DNA of 64,000 nucleotides. It comes from Anisodus tanguticus. Taxonomy: Eukaryota; Streptophyta; Magnoliopsida; Solanales; Solanaceae. The stretch's first letter is position 1. The number at the start of each line of letters is the position of its first letter. The notes beneath the pieces are model-generated. The model was not told the origin of the DNA. It did not search any database and saw only the letters and a program-made list of their open reading frames with translations. Positions 22,217-34,290 of this stretch are shown one piece after another. Location: NCBI GenBank assembly GCA_034509755.1, contig CM067556.1, positions 16,143,501-16,207,500 on the forward strand, given 5' to 3'. Made by a program: the position numbers and the translations under genes.

Positions 22217-25200
22217 TTTAGACTACAAGGATATATCGTAATATATTATCTTGAATTCTTGTCACATTTCTTTATTTCATGAAATTTTGATATCTTATCT
22301 CTTCTTTATTTAGGTAAGATATGTTCGCTAACTTTTTGGTCCACTTTCGTTTTCTTTTAATTTTTTTATTTTGTATGAAAACATAAATATCTCAAGGAAA
22401 AGCAAAATATTCTCATCAAGATGTAGACTTTTCTTTTCTCTAACCTTAATGATTATAGTAGTAGTAATCATCTGAAAAATGAAGCCAACTTAGTACTAAT
22501 CACTCTCACATTGCTTCTTTTCTCCTACTAACAAAATTATGACAAGTTTCCTTGTGTAATAAGTAAAATCACCTCTACACCTGCGATAAAGATGTGGACA
22601 TATCTGATTTTTTAATTTTTTTCTTAGGACAAATAATTGGGTTAATGAAAAAATACTTTTCCTTTTTTTCCCGTCATTTATTTTAGATTTACGAAAAGAT
22701 CATGAAAGAAAAAGATTATTATATCCTTTAGTAGCAAACCAATGCAAACTTGGGTACCTTCAATGATGATTGTAAATTTGAGCTTCAACGACTGGAATAA
22801 GTCCGAGAAGACGTAAAAGAAAAAGAAGAAATTTTAACTAACGCGTAAAATAGCAATTCTACATAGTGAACAGCTCTGACACACACATATATACTATTTC
22901 CATCTAGTTCAAATACTTGTTTGCATGTTATGTACGTTAAAACATGTAAAAGAGAAATGAAAAAGTATTAAAGACGTTACTGAATAAGAGTTCAAACACA
23001 GTGCACTCAATACTAAAACACAATTGTTTACGTCTTATATTATATATATTTTGCAACAAATACTTGTAAAGACTTGTTAATTTATTAATTAATTCGAATC
23101 AAACACAAAACAAAAGAGTACACCATGTTATAGGTAAAACATGTTGGAAATTTTAAGAAAATTTTTAAAGTTTGAGGCATGTCCAAGGACACTGCCTTTA
23201 AAGATATTTCATCTGGTATGAATGTATCCCTCAAGATTCAACAAGCTCTTCTAGTATAAAATTATGAGCCAAAATCTAAGAAAATTTTATTTTATATAAA
23301 ACCCACCACAATAGTATGAAAAAGTGAATTTGTATTGATCTATCTTCTCAAAAAGGGACTTGAGTATATTTATATATGAGGAAAAATCCATCTTATGAAA
23401 TGGAGGACAATAAAGAATAAACCAACGTTCACTGAAAAGGGATGACAATTAACAAGAATAAATGCAATAAAGGATCTCTTAAATTTGTGAAGATGAACGT
23501 TAGAAGACAAAATAACTGTCTCCATTAATCACCCATTCAAGAATGAAAATTGAATGACTTGACTATTGAAGAGTCAAATATTTGTTACACCTCATTAAAA
23601 ATATCCAAACATGATATTATATTTTTGAGATATTATATTATTTTTTAACAATTCCCCACATAGCTCAAAAATAATAATAATAAGAAATATTATGAAATAA
23701 GAAGTTTTGATGGGTTTCACATATCTCAAAGGAAAGAAGAAGAAAGAACATTTTGGTGGGTTTCCACAATGAGTATAATGCAGTGAATCAGTTGTCGCAT
23801 AGACTATGAACCAGACTTAGATAAAACAAGATTATACTTACAGAATAATTGGTGAAGTTTATAACTTCTATGAACCAAAAAAAAAAATTATAATCACATG
23901 GTCTTATTCTATCACATTATACTCGCACAATCTTTGTCGTTATCGCGGTTTTATGCTAAGATGTCATGCGTGTGTCCTGATATTCATGAGTGCTCCAGAA
24001 ATCTGTCACAATTTCATAGGAGCGGCACCATTCCACACTCATATAGGTCCACCCATCAAGTGTATTCTGAAGAGTAATACACCACCTACAAAGGATATGG
24101 CAATGGATTAAGAGTTTATAACTCAACCTCACTCTGTCTCGCATAACTGCACTATATTCACACACCATAGGAGAGACATGATTTAATAGTGCATACTTGA
24201 TCAACTAATGACTTGGTATTTCCCGTATGAACCTAATTCATGGGATCTCCAATCACATAGGTTGGGTTATCATCATTGTTGATCTTCTCAAGATGAAAAA
24301 AGTCTCACTCTCCTTGATGTTTTTTTAGTCCGTTAATTAATCAATTTCACCTCTGACTTCACATAATTTATGAATATAATTCAACCTTTTAACAAGTGTT
24401 TTATCATATTATGTCACAAACACGTGTTTTAATTTATTGTCATTGAAAATTTTATTTTCCCACTACATCTAACGCTGTTTGGAAACCACAATATATAGAC
24501 AAGTTGATTTTATCTCAACCTCAATAGTCAATAAGAAGTATCTTAGCCTTATTATCAGCCAACTCCAAAAATAAATTTTATTTAGCTGATTTTCATGTTA
24601 TGTCACCCTCATCAAGGATAAACACATAATCACGGGTAGATTTTAAAATCCACTTCGCATCATTGTACCTCTCTTGTGCAACAAAAATCACAAATTTAGT
24701 ACCATAATTTTGTGGTACCCCTCAAATATTTTTAAAAATAAAAATTAACTTCATCATGAGTTACTTATTTCCAAAATAATGCATTAAGAGAAGAAACAAC
24801 ATCAAAATAAATTTTAGGATTATTTTGAAGTGTTAAAACTCGTCATCATTTTTGTTTCCAAAATCGAGCAAGATATTCCCACACTTTTAAATATTTCATG
24901 ATAAGGGTATAACCTTATCACAGTTCATAAATAATTATTTTTTAAAACTTAGATCACTCACATTCCGCTAAGAAAAAACAATCAGATTCACCATTTCCCT
25001 CGAAAAACAATCACCACATTTTAAAAAATGGAATTTAAAACATCAATATCTCTAATACTAAAAAGTAAAGCATTTGATCCAATGTATCTTTCGTTACTCC
25101 GAGTCGCTATCATACACATAACACAACAAAGTGTATAAAAAGTAGGGAAGACAACAACATATTAGTATTAAAATTAATGTCACCATTTTGAACCTCCTTT

Positions 25201-25253
25201 AGAAAAAAAATTGATTTTAAGATTATTCAAATGATCTGTTACAACTTCAAAAG
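22217..25253. other. Non-coding DNA, partly dispersed repeat
   Basis: No gene was recognised. About 23446-23655 is repeated at 34123-34290 on the other side of the Sirevirus. The stretch at 23150-25250 looks like old, uncoded repetitive DNA, but I cannot assign a family. Confidence 0.45.
23446..23655. repeat. Dispersed repeat, left copy
   Basis: The segment from 'gatgacaattaa' through 'acgttagaagacaaaataa', 'tctccattaatcacccattc' and 'ccaaacatgatattatat' recurs at 34123-34290. The right copy lacks about 40 bp near its start and about 15 bp near its end. Confidence 0.85.
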
Positions 25254-26178
25254 TGTTAAGTCCCGAGAGTATGCTATGGAACAATAAAAATAAACTGGAA
25301 GTAAAAACAAATCGAATGTCAATGCAGTTTGTAAATGTCGACAATAATGTTGTCTGTCACAAGTGACAACACTTCGATAAAACTGAAAAACCTTTGAAGA
25401 GTAAAATGCAGCGGAAATAATAAAGACACAAAGGTTTAATATTTACATAGGTTATATAGATTATATAACCTATGACGGTTAGTGACCGAAAGTAGTGTAT
25501 ATATTTATATACAATTAAATAAATTCCTTCTTTTACAATATTACAAGATAATACAAAAGGAATTAAAAAGTTGAAATCGCATATGACTTTTGCCTGAAAA
25601 AACTATCTAAATAGACATAGACAACATCTCATTATAATTGCTTCAATGAAGAACAAATCTAGAATCTAAGCAACAATTATAATGTTGGACAGAATGTTGT
25701 CGACACGCTCATGCAACATTTGTGATCCAGATTTCTGAGACGAAATCCCGAGAGATCTCTTGGTATTTTTACATTTTGGTTCTGGATATTGATACACTGC
25801 AGTAGCCTCTCTATTTATAGTAGAGAGTCTTCCTTGAAAAACTCATCAATCAGTTGTGGAGGTTGAGAGAAAGGTGGCCAGTTTGTGGTAGATGATTAAG
25901 AGTGAAACTCTCAACAACTTTGACTTGTTCTTCACTTGACTTCTTTCCCAAGCTTTGACTCCTTCTCCCACGTTTTACACAGCTCCTAATTCATACGCCT
26001 AAATCATGTTTACTACACAGTAAAACAGTTACTGCTTAACGTGAAGTAAGGCAAAAATTGTTATGAAAAATGTTGGTCCGAATGTTGTGACATTTGTTCC
26101 AACATTTTTATACATTCAAATTAGTACTTTAGAAGATATGTTAGGTCAAATGTCACAACACCAAACCCAACATTAACA
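25254..26178 (-). repeat. 3' LTR of the Sirevirus-type element
   Basis: 925 bp, TGTTAATG at 26178 to CTTAACA at 25254 (minus-strand reading). About 280 bp at its end are shared with the truncated 5' LTR at 33815-34090, e.g. 'gtatgctatggaacaataaa' and 'aatgttgtctgtcacaagtg'. Confidence 0.9.
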
Positions 26179-26192
26179 ATCTCCCCCTTTTT
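26179..26192 (-). other. Polypurine tract of the Sirevirus-type element
   Basis: AAAAAGGGGGAGAT on the minus strand, immediately upstream of the 3' LTR. It is the plus-strand DNA synthesis primer site. Confidence 0.8.
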
Positions 26193-26919
26193 GCCTTTCT
26201 TCATAAAACTCATTACAAACCTAAACTGACTTAGGATATTGAGACAACTGTTGTCCGACAATTGTGATCAATAATATCAATGATGTGCTCCCCCTTAACC
26301 TGCGATGACTTTCAAGTAATCATGCGTGTACCGATTCATATGATTAGAAAAGAAGAAAAGATGTTAGTGCATATATACATATCATCCACTTATACAGATT
26401 TATATACATACCATAAAAAGAAATATTCCATTGTCCACACAAACTAATATCCATCTTGTCAAACAGTTAATTGCTCAGATTGAGCAACATTCACTATCTC
26501 CACACAGTATCAACCAGTAGCAATAGCTCATCATACAACAGCAGCTTTCAGCAGTTTTCTACTCCTGCATAACTATTTCTCTGTATAGAACGTCAGCCTC
26601 TAGCATTCTTCCTCAGCTCCCCCTGCATCAACACTTCATCTGCTTCTCTCGACTTCAGCAACATCATTTTCTCCCCTTTTTTTTTGAAGAAAGCAGCATG
26701 AAATTGTCTCTGGCTTGAATCAGAGCATTCCTCACAATATCAACCTCAGATATTTATTGATTGATCTTTGCAATTTGATTCATAAGTCATTCAGTATACA
26801 GTGGAGACTGTATTGGACTAGTGTTGCCAAGAATGTTGGTGACATTCCTGTCAACATCTGCACTATTTCCTTCCATTTTTCAGGGTAGATCGATGACTTT
26901 GTCTCTACTCTTCAAAAAC

Positions 26920-28532
26920 TTATTTGTTTACTATGTACAGTTCAGAAGCCTTCCCTAATGTGTCCTCTCTCTTAGGCTTAAGACCTTGGGTAGTTAAAAC
27001 TTTGTATATCAGAGAAGGATAAGAGAGGATTGAGGTTGATTCCTTTTGTGCCAAGTTGGCAACTTGATGGAAGATCATTTTGCTCAAATCAACTCTCAAA
27101 CCTTTCCCAATTTTATACAGCAGTGTGGCTTGTTCTGTAGTTACAATTGACTCATTCATTGAAGGAAACCAATTGTGTATAGCAATTTTGTGAATGGTGG
27201 CAAACATGGCTGTAAATTTAGAGGTTGGACATCTAGAGATCCACTTATGCATTATACCTCATCTCTATTGTCCAGTGCAGGGTCTGTTTCTCTAACATTC
27301 TTCTCAATATTTAATCCCATACATTGGTTTATAATAGCAGGTGTGAAAAAAAATATACTCTGTTATAGAGATATACCTTCCCAAATTCTTTGAGGAGGTA
27401 TCCTCTATAGCAGAACTCTGATTAGCATAAAACAACCTGACTATTTTATCAACATACGGTCCTTTCACAATAACAGATCATAGGAGCTATTTTTCTTTTA
27501 AGAACTCTACCTAACCATATTCTGAATAGGAGGCAATGTCTAATACTCTATCAGACCTAATAACTTTATTCTTGTACCAGTCTCAATTATCAGAATTAGT
27601 TTTAGAATAGAATTTGTCTGAGTAGATAGATACCTCAAGGTCTAAATCAGATTTGGTTTTGCTGGAGGATGTTGGTGTTTATGTCTCTTCTGATATTGGC
27701 TGAAATGTTGCTTGAGATGTTGTGGCATCAGTGGCAACATTCGGAGCAACACCCGTTTTGGCATATCTGGGAATTCCCTTTGGAAAGAATTGCTCAGTGG
27801 AGTTTCATCAAGAACTTTCTCGTATTCTTGAGACACATCTTGCGGTACAGAAGCAGTTGGTTCTTCTTCTTCTTCTTCACTCTCTTCAGTTGAGAGCACA
27901 CAGTCTATGTCATCTTTATCGCTACTCGAGCAAGCAGGAATAGATGTATCAAACCTGGACCTTTTGTGGTTTGGCTCTTCATGACCTGTTCTCTCAAACA
28001 TTCTACTCGATCGACGAGTATGGAAGGTGGAGGATCTTGGTCTTTTACCCAATGCTGAAATATCAGATGTTTTATCAACATCTATTGGATTTTTTCCATC
28101 ACCTGGGTAGCTAATGGATAAATGTTCATCTAAACCTTTAAGTACTATATCTTTGGACAAGTCCTCTGTGGATGGTGAAGAAGATAATCGACAAGGTTGT
28201 TGCAGTTCATTTTGCTAAGATGATTCAGTGTTCATAGGATGGCTAGTACTCATAGGGGTGTTGGTCGGTGTGTTGGCTGATATTGGTGTTGACATTGGAG
28301 AGGTTTCCATCGGTGAATATTGTGGAGAATGTTTTGGGAATTTAGGGGTTGAGATTGAGGATGGAGTTTGGAATGGTGATGATTCCATCGGGTAGGTAGG
28401 ATTATACCCAATGTGTGATGTGATTTCCCTTTTTTTATATATATATTTTTTATTTTTAGGGTAAATCAGAAATGAAAAAAAATATGAATGAGAGAAATAT
28501 TTATATACATGGCAAACCTTTCTAAGCAACAA
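26920..28532 (-). pseudogene. Envelope-like third ORF of the Sirevirus-type element, broken
   Basis: Three minus-strand pieces lie downstream of pol and upstream of the 3' LTR. The first (28215-28532) is Ser/Thr/Pro-rich. The second (27642-28160) has basic 'RRSSRMF' and 'NHKRSRFD' patches and a run of six glutamates. The third (26920-27252) has 'NWFPSMNESIVTTEQATLLY' and 'LSYPSLIYKVL', resembling the conserved core of the plant retroelement env-like/putative plant transposon protein family. Frames change between pieces and stops intervene. No clear transmembrane pair is visible. Its position is the one occupied by the env-like gene of Sireviruses. Function is unknown, and the assignment rests on position and remembered similarity. 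Confidence 0.65.
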
Positions 28533-29265
28533 AAATCTTTAGTTTTAGGAGTTTCATATTTTTTACACAATAACATACACCTAAAATAATGGGATGAAAA
28601 GATAAACATCACGGTAGGAATTCAATTTAATCTTATCATTTTAAAGTTTGAAATTCCTATTAAAACAAGGGAGAAAAATTGGATTTTTCTGAAATCAATT
28701 AAGAACAGCATCCCAACAAATATCACAATCTGAAAATGTCAACAGCAACGTTGGCAACATTTTGGACGACACAAGTATTTTGATCCCTCAAGAATTTTTC
28801 ATTTTGGCAACAAATCAAGACACGTTTTATAAGTATTTTATGAGTTTAACCACTGGACCAATGTAATATTTTTCCTATCGTGTCCTTGATCTAGTCATAA
28901 AACACATACAAAAGATTTTTGTGTCAAAAATAGGAATACTTATTTAGTATTCTCAAAATTCTTTTGAAGCACTCGATACTCTTATAGAATAGGAACGATA
29001 TCTTTTCAATGGCTTTGCCCATTTTGCAAAGTTGCCAAAAATTTGTAAAGGCTTTGCCTTATTTTGATACTCCCTTTTTATGATATCTAATATCATCGCA
29101 GAGAACGGTATCACTTTGGAATCTTGTTCTTATTGAAGGATCATGCTCGTGTGACCAAAAGTAATGCATTATGCAGCAACAATAATCAGATTATGATATT
29201 ACATAGGTAAATGTCACCCAAAATGTTAGAGACATTTCAGTCGACATTCACCAAAAAATGCCTTT
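28533..29265. other. Spacer between pol and the envelope-like ORF
   Basis: No coding capacity was seen. It is internal to the Sirevirus-type element. Confidence 0.6.
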
Positions 29266-30402
29266 TTAGAGATTACAAAGACCAAGAGATTTCTTCAAAC
29301 TAGAAAATCTCTCATGGTCCAAAGCTTTTGTAAAAATATTAGCTAGTTGATGAAGAGTGTCCACATGTTCAATTTGAACTAGCTGTTTTTCAACCAAATC
29401 TCTTAAAAAGTGATGTCTAATATTAATATGTTTTGTACATGAGTGCTGAACTGGATTTTTGGAAATATTTATAGCACTCAAATTATCACAATACAAAACT
29501 AAAATGTTACTTGAAAAAATATAGTCGTCTAACATGTGTCTTAGTCATATTAATTGAGAGCAACAACTTCCAGATGCTGCATATTCAGATTCAGCAGTTG
29601 AAAGTGAAACACAATTTTGTTTACGACTATACCATGAAACAAGATTATCGCCAAGATAAAAACATCCTCCACTTGTACTCTTCCTATCATCCGCATCACC
29701 AGCTTAATCCGAGTCACTATACCCTATTAAATTAGGATTAGTGTCTTTGGAATACCAAATTTCCAACTCACATGTGCCGGCAACATATCTAATGATTCGT
29801 TTTACGGCATTTAAGTGGGAAATTTTGGGACAGTCTTAGAATCGAGCACAAACACAAACACTAAACATAATATTTGGGCGACTAGCAGTGAGATAAAGAA
29901 GGCTACCTATCATAGATCGATACAATGTTGGGTCGACATTTTCACCAACATTATCCTTACATATCTTCTGCGATGAACCCATTGGCGTTTTCATCTGTTT
30001 AGCATTCTCCAAACTAAATCTCTTAACTAGATTCTTAGCACATTTACTTTGTGAGATGAAAATTCCATCTTCACTTTGCTTAATCTGCAAACCTAAGAAA
30101 AAAGTTAGTTTCCCAATCATGCTCATTTTAAATGTCGATGACATAGTTTCAACAAATGAACTTAGGTACGACTGTGAAGTCGATCCAAAGACTATGTCAT
30201 TCACGTAGATTTGAGCAATTATAATATCTACAACATTCTTTGGTTCTAATGTAGATATAAAACAAGAAAGACTAACCTCTTGGTATATGGTAGACATACA
30301 CACATACCTTACCATGTCTCTATAATTAAGTGGTCCGTTCCCTCTTGTTCTCATTCCCTTGAAAACTCCCCCTATCACCTGACTTGTTGGATGATTCTTC
30401 AT
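29266..30402 (-). pseudogene. Sirevirus RT remnant and RNase H, RT core deleted
   Basis: The minus-strand piece 29836-30402 starts in the pre-RT linker ('LSCFISTLEPKNVVD'). It jumps directly to the catalytic strand 'IYVNDIVFGS', so most of the RT fingers and palm are missing. YVDD is also changed to YVND. The connection ('IGSLLYLTASRPNIMFSVCV') follows. RNase H at 29266-29535 and nearby frames reads 'LYCDNLSAINISKNPVQHSC' and 'LANIFTKALD'. It cannot produce active RT. Confidence 0.88.
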
Positions 30403-30509
30403 AATCTTTGATCTAGCATATCAGCATTAGACTCCTCATCCACACCCTCTATGGTCTCTGGTTCAGGTTCAGATGTTTCTTCAGATGTGGCAACATTTGA
30501 GGCAACATC

Positions 30510-31442
30510 TCATTCTTCAGCAATCTGCATATTTTCCACTGAAACTATAGTGTTATTTTCAGTTGTATTTCCTATAAGATCAGAGAAATCATCAAAATTA
30601 ACATTTACAAACTCTTGTACAGTTTTGGTCCTTAGATTGTACACTCGATAAGCATGACTATTTTGGGAATAGCCAACAAAAATTCCTTTGTCACTCTTAG
30701 AGTCAAACTTTGCCAGATGATCTTTATCATTTAAAATGTAACAAATACACCCAAAGACATGAAAGTAACGCAGGTTAGGTTTCTTTCCATTAATGATCTC
30801 ATAGGGTGTCATATTTGTTCCAGGCCTTAAGTAGACTCTATTAGTGATGTGACAAGCAGTATTTAAAGCTTCAGCCCAAAAACTTTGACATTTTTTAGAA
30901 CTAAGCATAACTCTAGCCATTTCTTGCAATGTTCTATTCTTTCTTTCTGCTACCTCATTCTGTTGAGGAGTTTTGAGAGCTGAAAACTCATGGAAAATTC
31001 CCTTTTTCTCACAAAATTTTGTGAATGAGCTATTTTCAAATTCTTTTCCATGGTCGGATCTAATCCGAAAAATAGGAGAATAGAACAAGTTCCTAATTCT
31101 AGAGTGCAATATTTTAAACATGTCAAAAGTTTTTGATTTTTCTTCCAAAAAATAGACCCACGAGTATCTAGAAAAATCATCTACTATCACATAGGAATAC
31201 CTCATGCCTCCTAAGCTGTCTACCTCAATTGGACCCATAAGATCTATGTGCAATAATTGAAAACAGTGAGACGTACCTGAATGTTGTCCGTCATTTTGAA
31301 CAACATTATGGAAAATACGAGTCTGCTTACCTTTTTGACAATCTTCACAGATTGTTTTACCTTTATGGCTAAGATTGGGTAAGCCTCTAATAGCTTCATA
31401 TGAGATCAACTTTTCCAGATTGCGATAGTTGACATGCCCCAA
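30510..31442 (-). pseudogene. Sirevirus integrase
   Basis: A 310-codon open stretch on the minus strand. It has the zinc-binding part 'GHVNYRNLEKL' and 'CEDCQKGKQTR'. The catalytic core includes 'LLHIDLMGPIEV', 'YVIVDDFSRYSWVYF', 'RIRSDHGKEFEN' and 'HEFSALKTPQQNEVAERKNR' (D-D-E pattern preserved). The C-terminal part is 'HVFGCICYILND' and 'SKSDKGIFVGYS'. It is the best preserved domain of this element, cut off from RT by stops downstream. Confidence 0.93.
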
Positions 31443-31535
31443 CTTTTGATGTCATAGTGTTGTGTCGTCGAGCTTGACATTATTGCATGTTTCTTGTCTC
31501 GCAACAAGATAGCAATTATCACATGTTCTAGTACC

Positions 31536-32225
31536 TTACATAACACATTCATTAGCTTCATTTGAAACTTTACAGGCATTCTTATTGAATTTTACCTCAA
31601 GATTGTCATCACACGGTTGACTAATACTAATCAAATTAGCCATTAAACCCTCAACGTGTAATACATTTCTTAGAGTTGAAAATCCAGGAACACCCAAGAT
31701 CCATTTTCCAATTATTTTGCTTTTACTGCCACCTCCATAAGTTACGTTACCTCCATTGAATGACTCATAGCTCTTTAGAAACTCCTTTTTACCTGTCATG
31801 TGGCGAGAACATCCACTATCAAAGTACCAAGAACCTGAAATGTTAGTTCTTAAAGCAGTTATCGCAACATTACAAGTTACATTCATTTTGGGAATCCATA
31901 CTCTTTTAAAATATTTTTTACCTTTCTGCTCAGAAATGTTGCTTAGAGTGTTGTCCGAAATGTTGGACAGCCTTTTAGGCAACATTTTGCTCAAAGAATT
32001 TTGAAGTTTAAAACAGTACGGTTTTAAGTGTCTAGGAGAGTTACAATGATGACATACAAATGTTATATTATTTGACATATGTGAGAACTTATCATTTATT
32101 CCTTCTTCTTTTACAAAACACACTTTCTCATTTTTGTCAAATACACTAGAGCTTATAGTTTTAAAAGAGTTTTGGTACCCAATACCTGTAAGTGAAAGTT
32201 TACTAAAGCTGAGTATTTCATCCAA
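31536..32225 (-). pseudogene. Sirevirus gag end and protease
   Basis: A zinc-knuckle-like 'CHHCNSPRHLKPYCFKL' is followed by the aspartic protease 'SWYFDSGCSRHMTG' (DSG catalytic triad) and 'LRNVLHVEGLMANLISISQ'. It is open for 229 codons but not joined to integrase (stop between 31536 and 31442). Confidence 0.88.
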
Positions 32226-32644
32226 TTTAGAAGTCCATGAGTTGAGCTTACGGAAGGTTGCTTCGACTACATCCAGTTTTGCACTAATCTTACCAAATTC
32301 TATTTCATTTTCGGTAAGTGCAACCTCTAATCGGGTTATTATGTCTTTTAGATCTACATTCTCACGAGTTAAAGATTTACCTTTGACTCAAGTTGTTTGG
32401 ATTCAACGATTAAGGCTTTACAAATACTTTGTAATTCCTTAATCATCTCATCGTTGCATTCAACTTGATCCAAACACTCAGCCTCACCACTAGAATTAAA
32501 ACCACTAAAGCAATTAACATCAGGATAGTTAAAGAATATGTACCTTTCGGATGTTACTGGAGATGCAGATGTTGTTGCAGATATTGCCTAAAATATCGTG
32601 ACATCTAAGGCAACATTACAGATGACATCTTTATTATCTGACAG

Positions 32645-33757
32645 TCACTGTTTGTAAACTGTGGCCAGCATTACTTGTGATTTGACTTCTTGATCTCCTT
32701 TGTCTTCTCCTTCGTCATCACAAAGCGAGACCCACAGATTCTTTCCAAATTTCCTAAGAGTGTTTTCACATTCATTAGCACAATGACCCAAACCTGAGCA
32801 TGCATGACATTGCACATACTCAAGTTGTTTGGGATCAAATTTGGTGCGATCTGAGTTGGTTCTTCTTAGTGGACTTCCTTTTTTTTGTACTTGGAAGGAA
32901 CTTGGTAGGCTTTTGATTGAAACCTTGGTTTTGATGTTGTTTAGATTTGGATTGGTTCCTTTCATTATTGAACTTCCTCACCATCGAATTGTATTTTCGA
33001 TTGAGTAAGGCAACATTAGCACTTTCACCAATTTCTTCAAGATTCTCATCATTTTCTTCAATTTGATTCTCCGAAAATTGAATTCGAAGTGCCACATTCT
33101 TGCTCTTATATAGTTCCCTTTGATTCTCAATGTTCATCTCATAGGTTTTGAGAATGCTCATTAAGGTATGAATGTCCATGGTAGCAAGATTGTGAGCTTC
33201 TTCAATGGCACAAATTTTTAGATTGAACTTTTCAGGAAGAGAACGGGGAGCTTTTTCAACAAGTTGGGTGTTGGTTAATGGTTCACCAAGCACTTGACAT
33301 TCATTAGAGATGTCAGTCAACTTTTCAAATAAGATTTAATATCATCCGTTTCTTCCATCCTTAAACGTTCATATTTGCTCATGAGCATGCGTAGCTTTGT
33401 TCGACGAACACTTGAGCTACCTTCACAATGAATTTGCAAAGTATCACATGCATCCTTAGCCCTTGGGCAGTTTTGAATGAGTTTGAACATGTAAAGATCA
33501 ACCCATCCAAAAATTACATTTAAGGTCTTTTCGTTAAAGCTAGCATTATTGGTTTCTTCCCATTCGGATTCAGGTTTAACAAGAATGTCACCTTCCTCAT
33601 CCGGCGGTAACATTGGAACAAAATAACCATTGGTTATAGATCTACATGCCCTAACATCAATTGATTTGATGTGAGAACGTAGCCGAATCTTCCAATAGGC
33701 ATAGTTTGTACCATCAAAAATGGGAAGTCTACCAATATTTGGATTAGCCAGATCCAT
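32645..33757 (-). pseudogene. Sirevirus gag, frameshifted
   Basis: The start codon is probably the ATG at 33757 (MDLANPNIGRLPIFDG), about 43 nt after the PBS. The open frame reaches upstream only to a TTG. The UBN2-type gag core ('YAYWKIRLRSHIKS', 'AKDACDTLQIHCEG', 'RLRMEETDDIKSYLKS') ends at 33317 and continues in another frame to 32835. A third frame (32645-32965) holds the CCHC knuckle 'CHACSGLGHCANEC'. Two frameshifts break the protein. Confidence 0.9.
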
Positions 33758-33799
33758 GACTTCAAATGATAGGACCAAGCACGTATTGTGTTAAGTGTC

Positions 33800-33813
33800 G
33801 GCTTTGATACCAC
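33800..33813 (-). other. Primer binding site of the Sirevirus-type element
   Basis: GTGGTATCAAAGCC, complementary to the 3' end of initiator tRNA-Met (TGGTATCAGAGCC) with one mismatch. It follows the 5' LTR end at 33815. Confidence 0.8.
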
Positions 33814-34122
33814 TTGTTAGGTCCCGGGGGTATGCTATGGAACAATAAAAACAAATCGGAAGTAAAAAAAATCGAATGTCAATGCAGTTTGTGAACGTCA
33901 GCAATAATGTTGTCTGTCACAAGTGATAACACTTCGATAAAACTGAAAAACCTTTGAAGAGTAAAATGCAGCGAAAATAATAAAGACACAAAGGTTTAAT
34001 ATTTATATAGGTTATATTGATTCTATAACATATGATGGTGAGTGACCGAAAGTAGTGTAATATTTACATAGGTTATATTTAAATACAATTAATATATCAA
34101 AGACCCATTAATATAATATTAA

Positions 34123-34290
34123 CTAGTAAATGATGACAATTAATATAACGTTAGAAGACAAAATAATTGTCTCCATTAATCACCCATTCAAGAATGAAAA
34201 TTGAATGGCTTGGCTATTGAAGAGTCAAATATCTGTTACACCTCATTAAAAATATCCAAACATGATATTATATTATTTTTCAACAAAACA
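34123..34290. repeat. Dispersed repeat, right copy
   Basis: Direct copy of 23446-23655 with two internal deletions. It begins close to where the 5' LTR of the Sirevirus-type element stops being recognisable. Confidence 0.85.

Larger units (their letters stand above)
25254..34090 (-). mobile_element. Sirevirus-type Copia element with envelope-like ORF, defective
   Basis: Minus-strand element of about 8.8 kb. The 3' LTR is 25254-26178 (925 bp, TGTTAATG...CTTAACA). The 5' LTR begins at 33815 but is recognisable only to about 34090. The PBS GTGGTATCAAAGCC (33800-33813) fits initiator tRNA-Met. The polypurine tract AAAAAGGGGGAGA abuts the 3' LTR start, as is typical of Sireviruses. The order is gag, protease, integrase, RT remnant, RNase H, about 0.7 kb of spacer, then envelope-like ORF pieces. 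Many frames are broken and the RT core is deleted. Confidence 0.9.

Noticed and set aside
24200..24420. A coding remnant in the region left of the Sirevirus-type element
   Set aside because: No frame longer than background and no motif on either strand.
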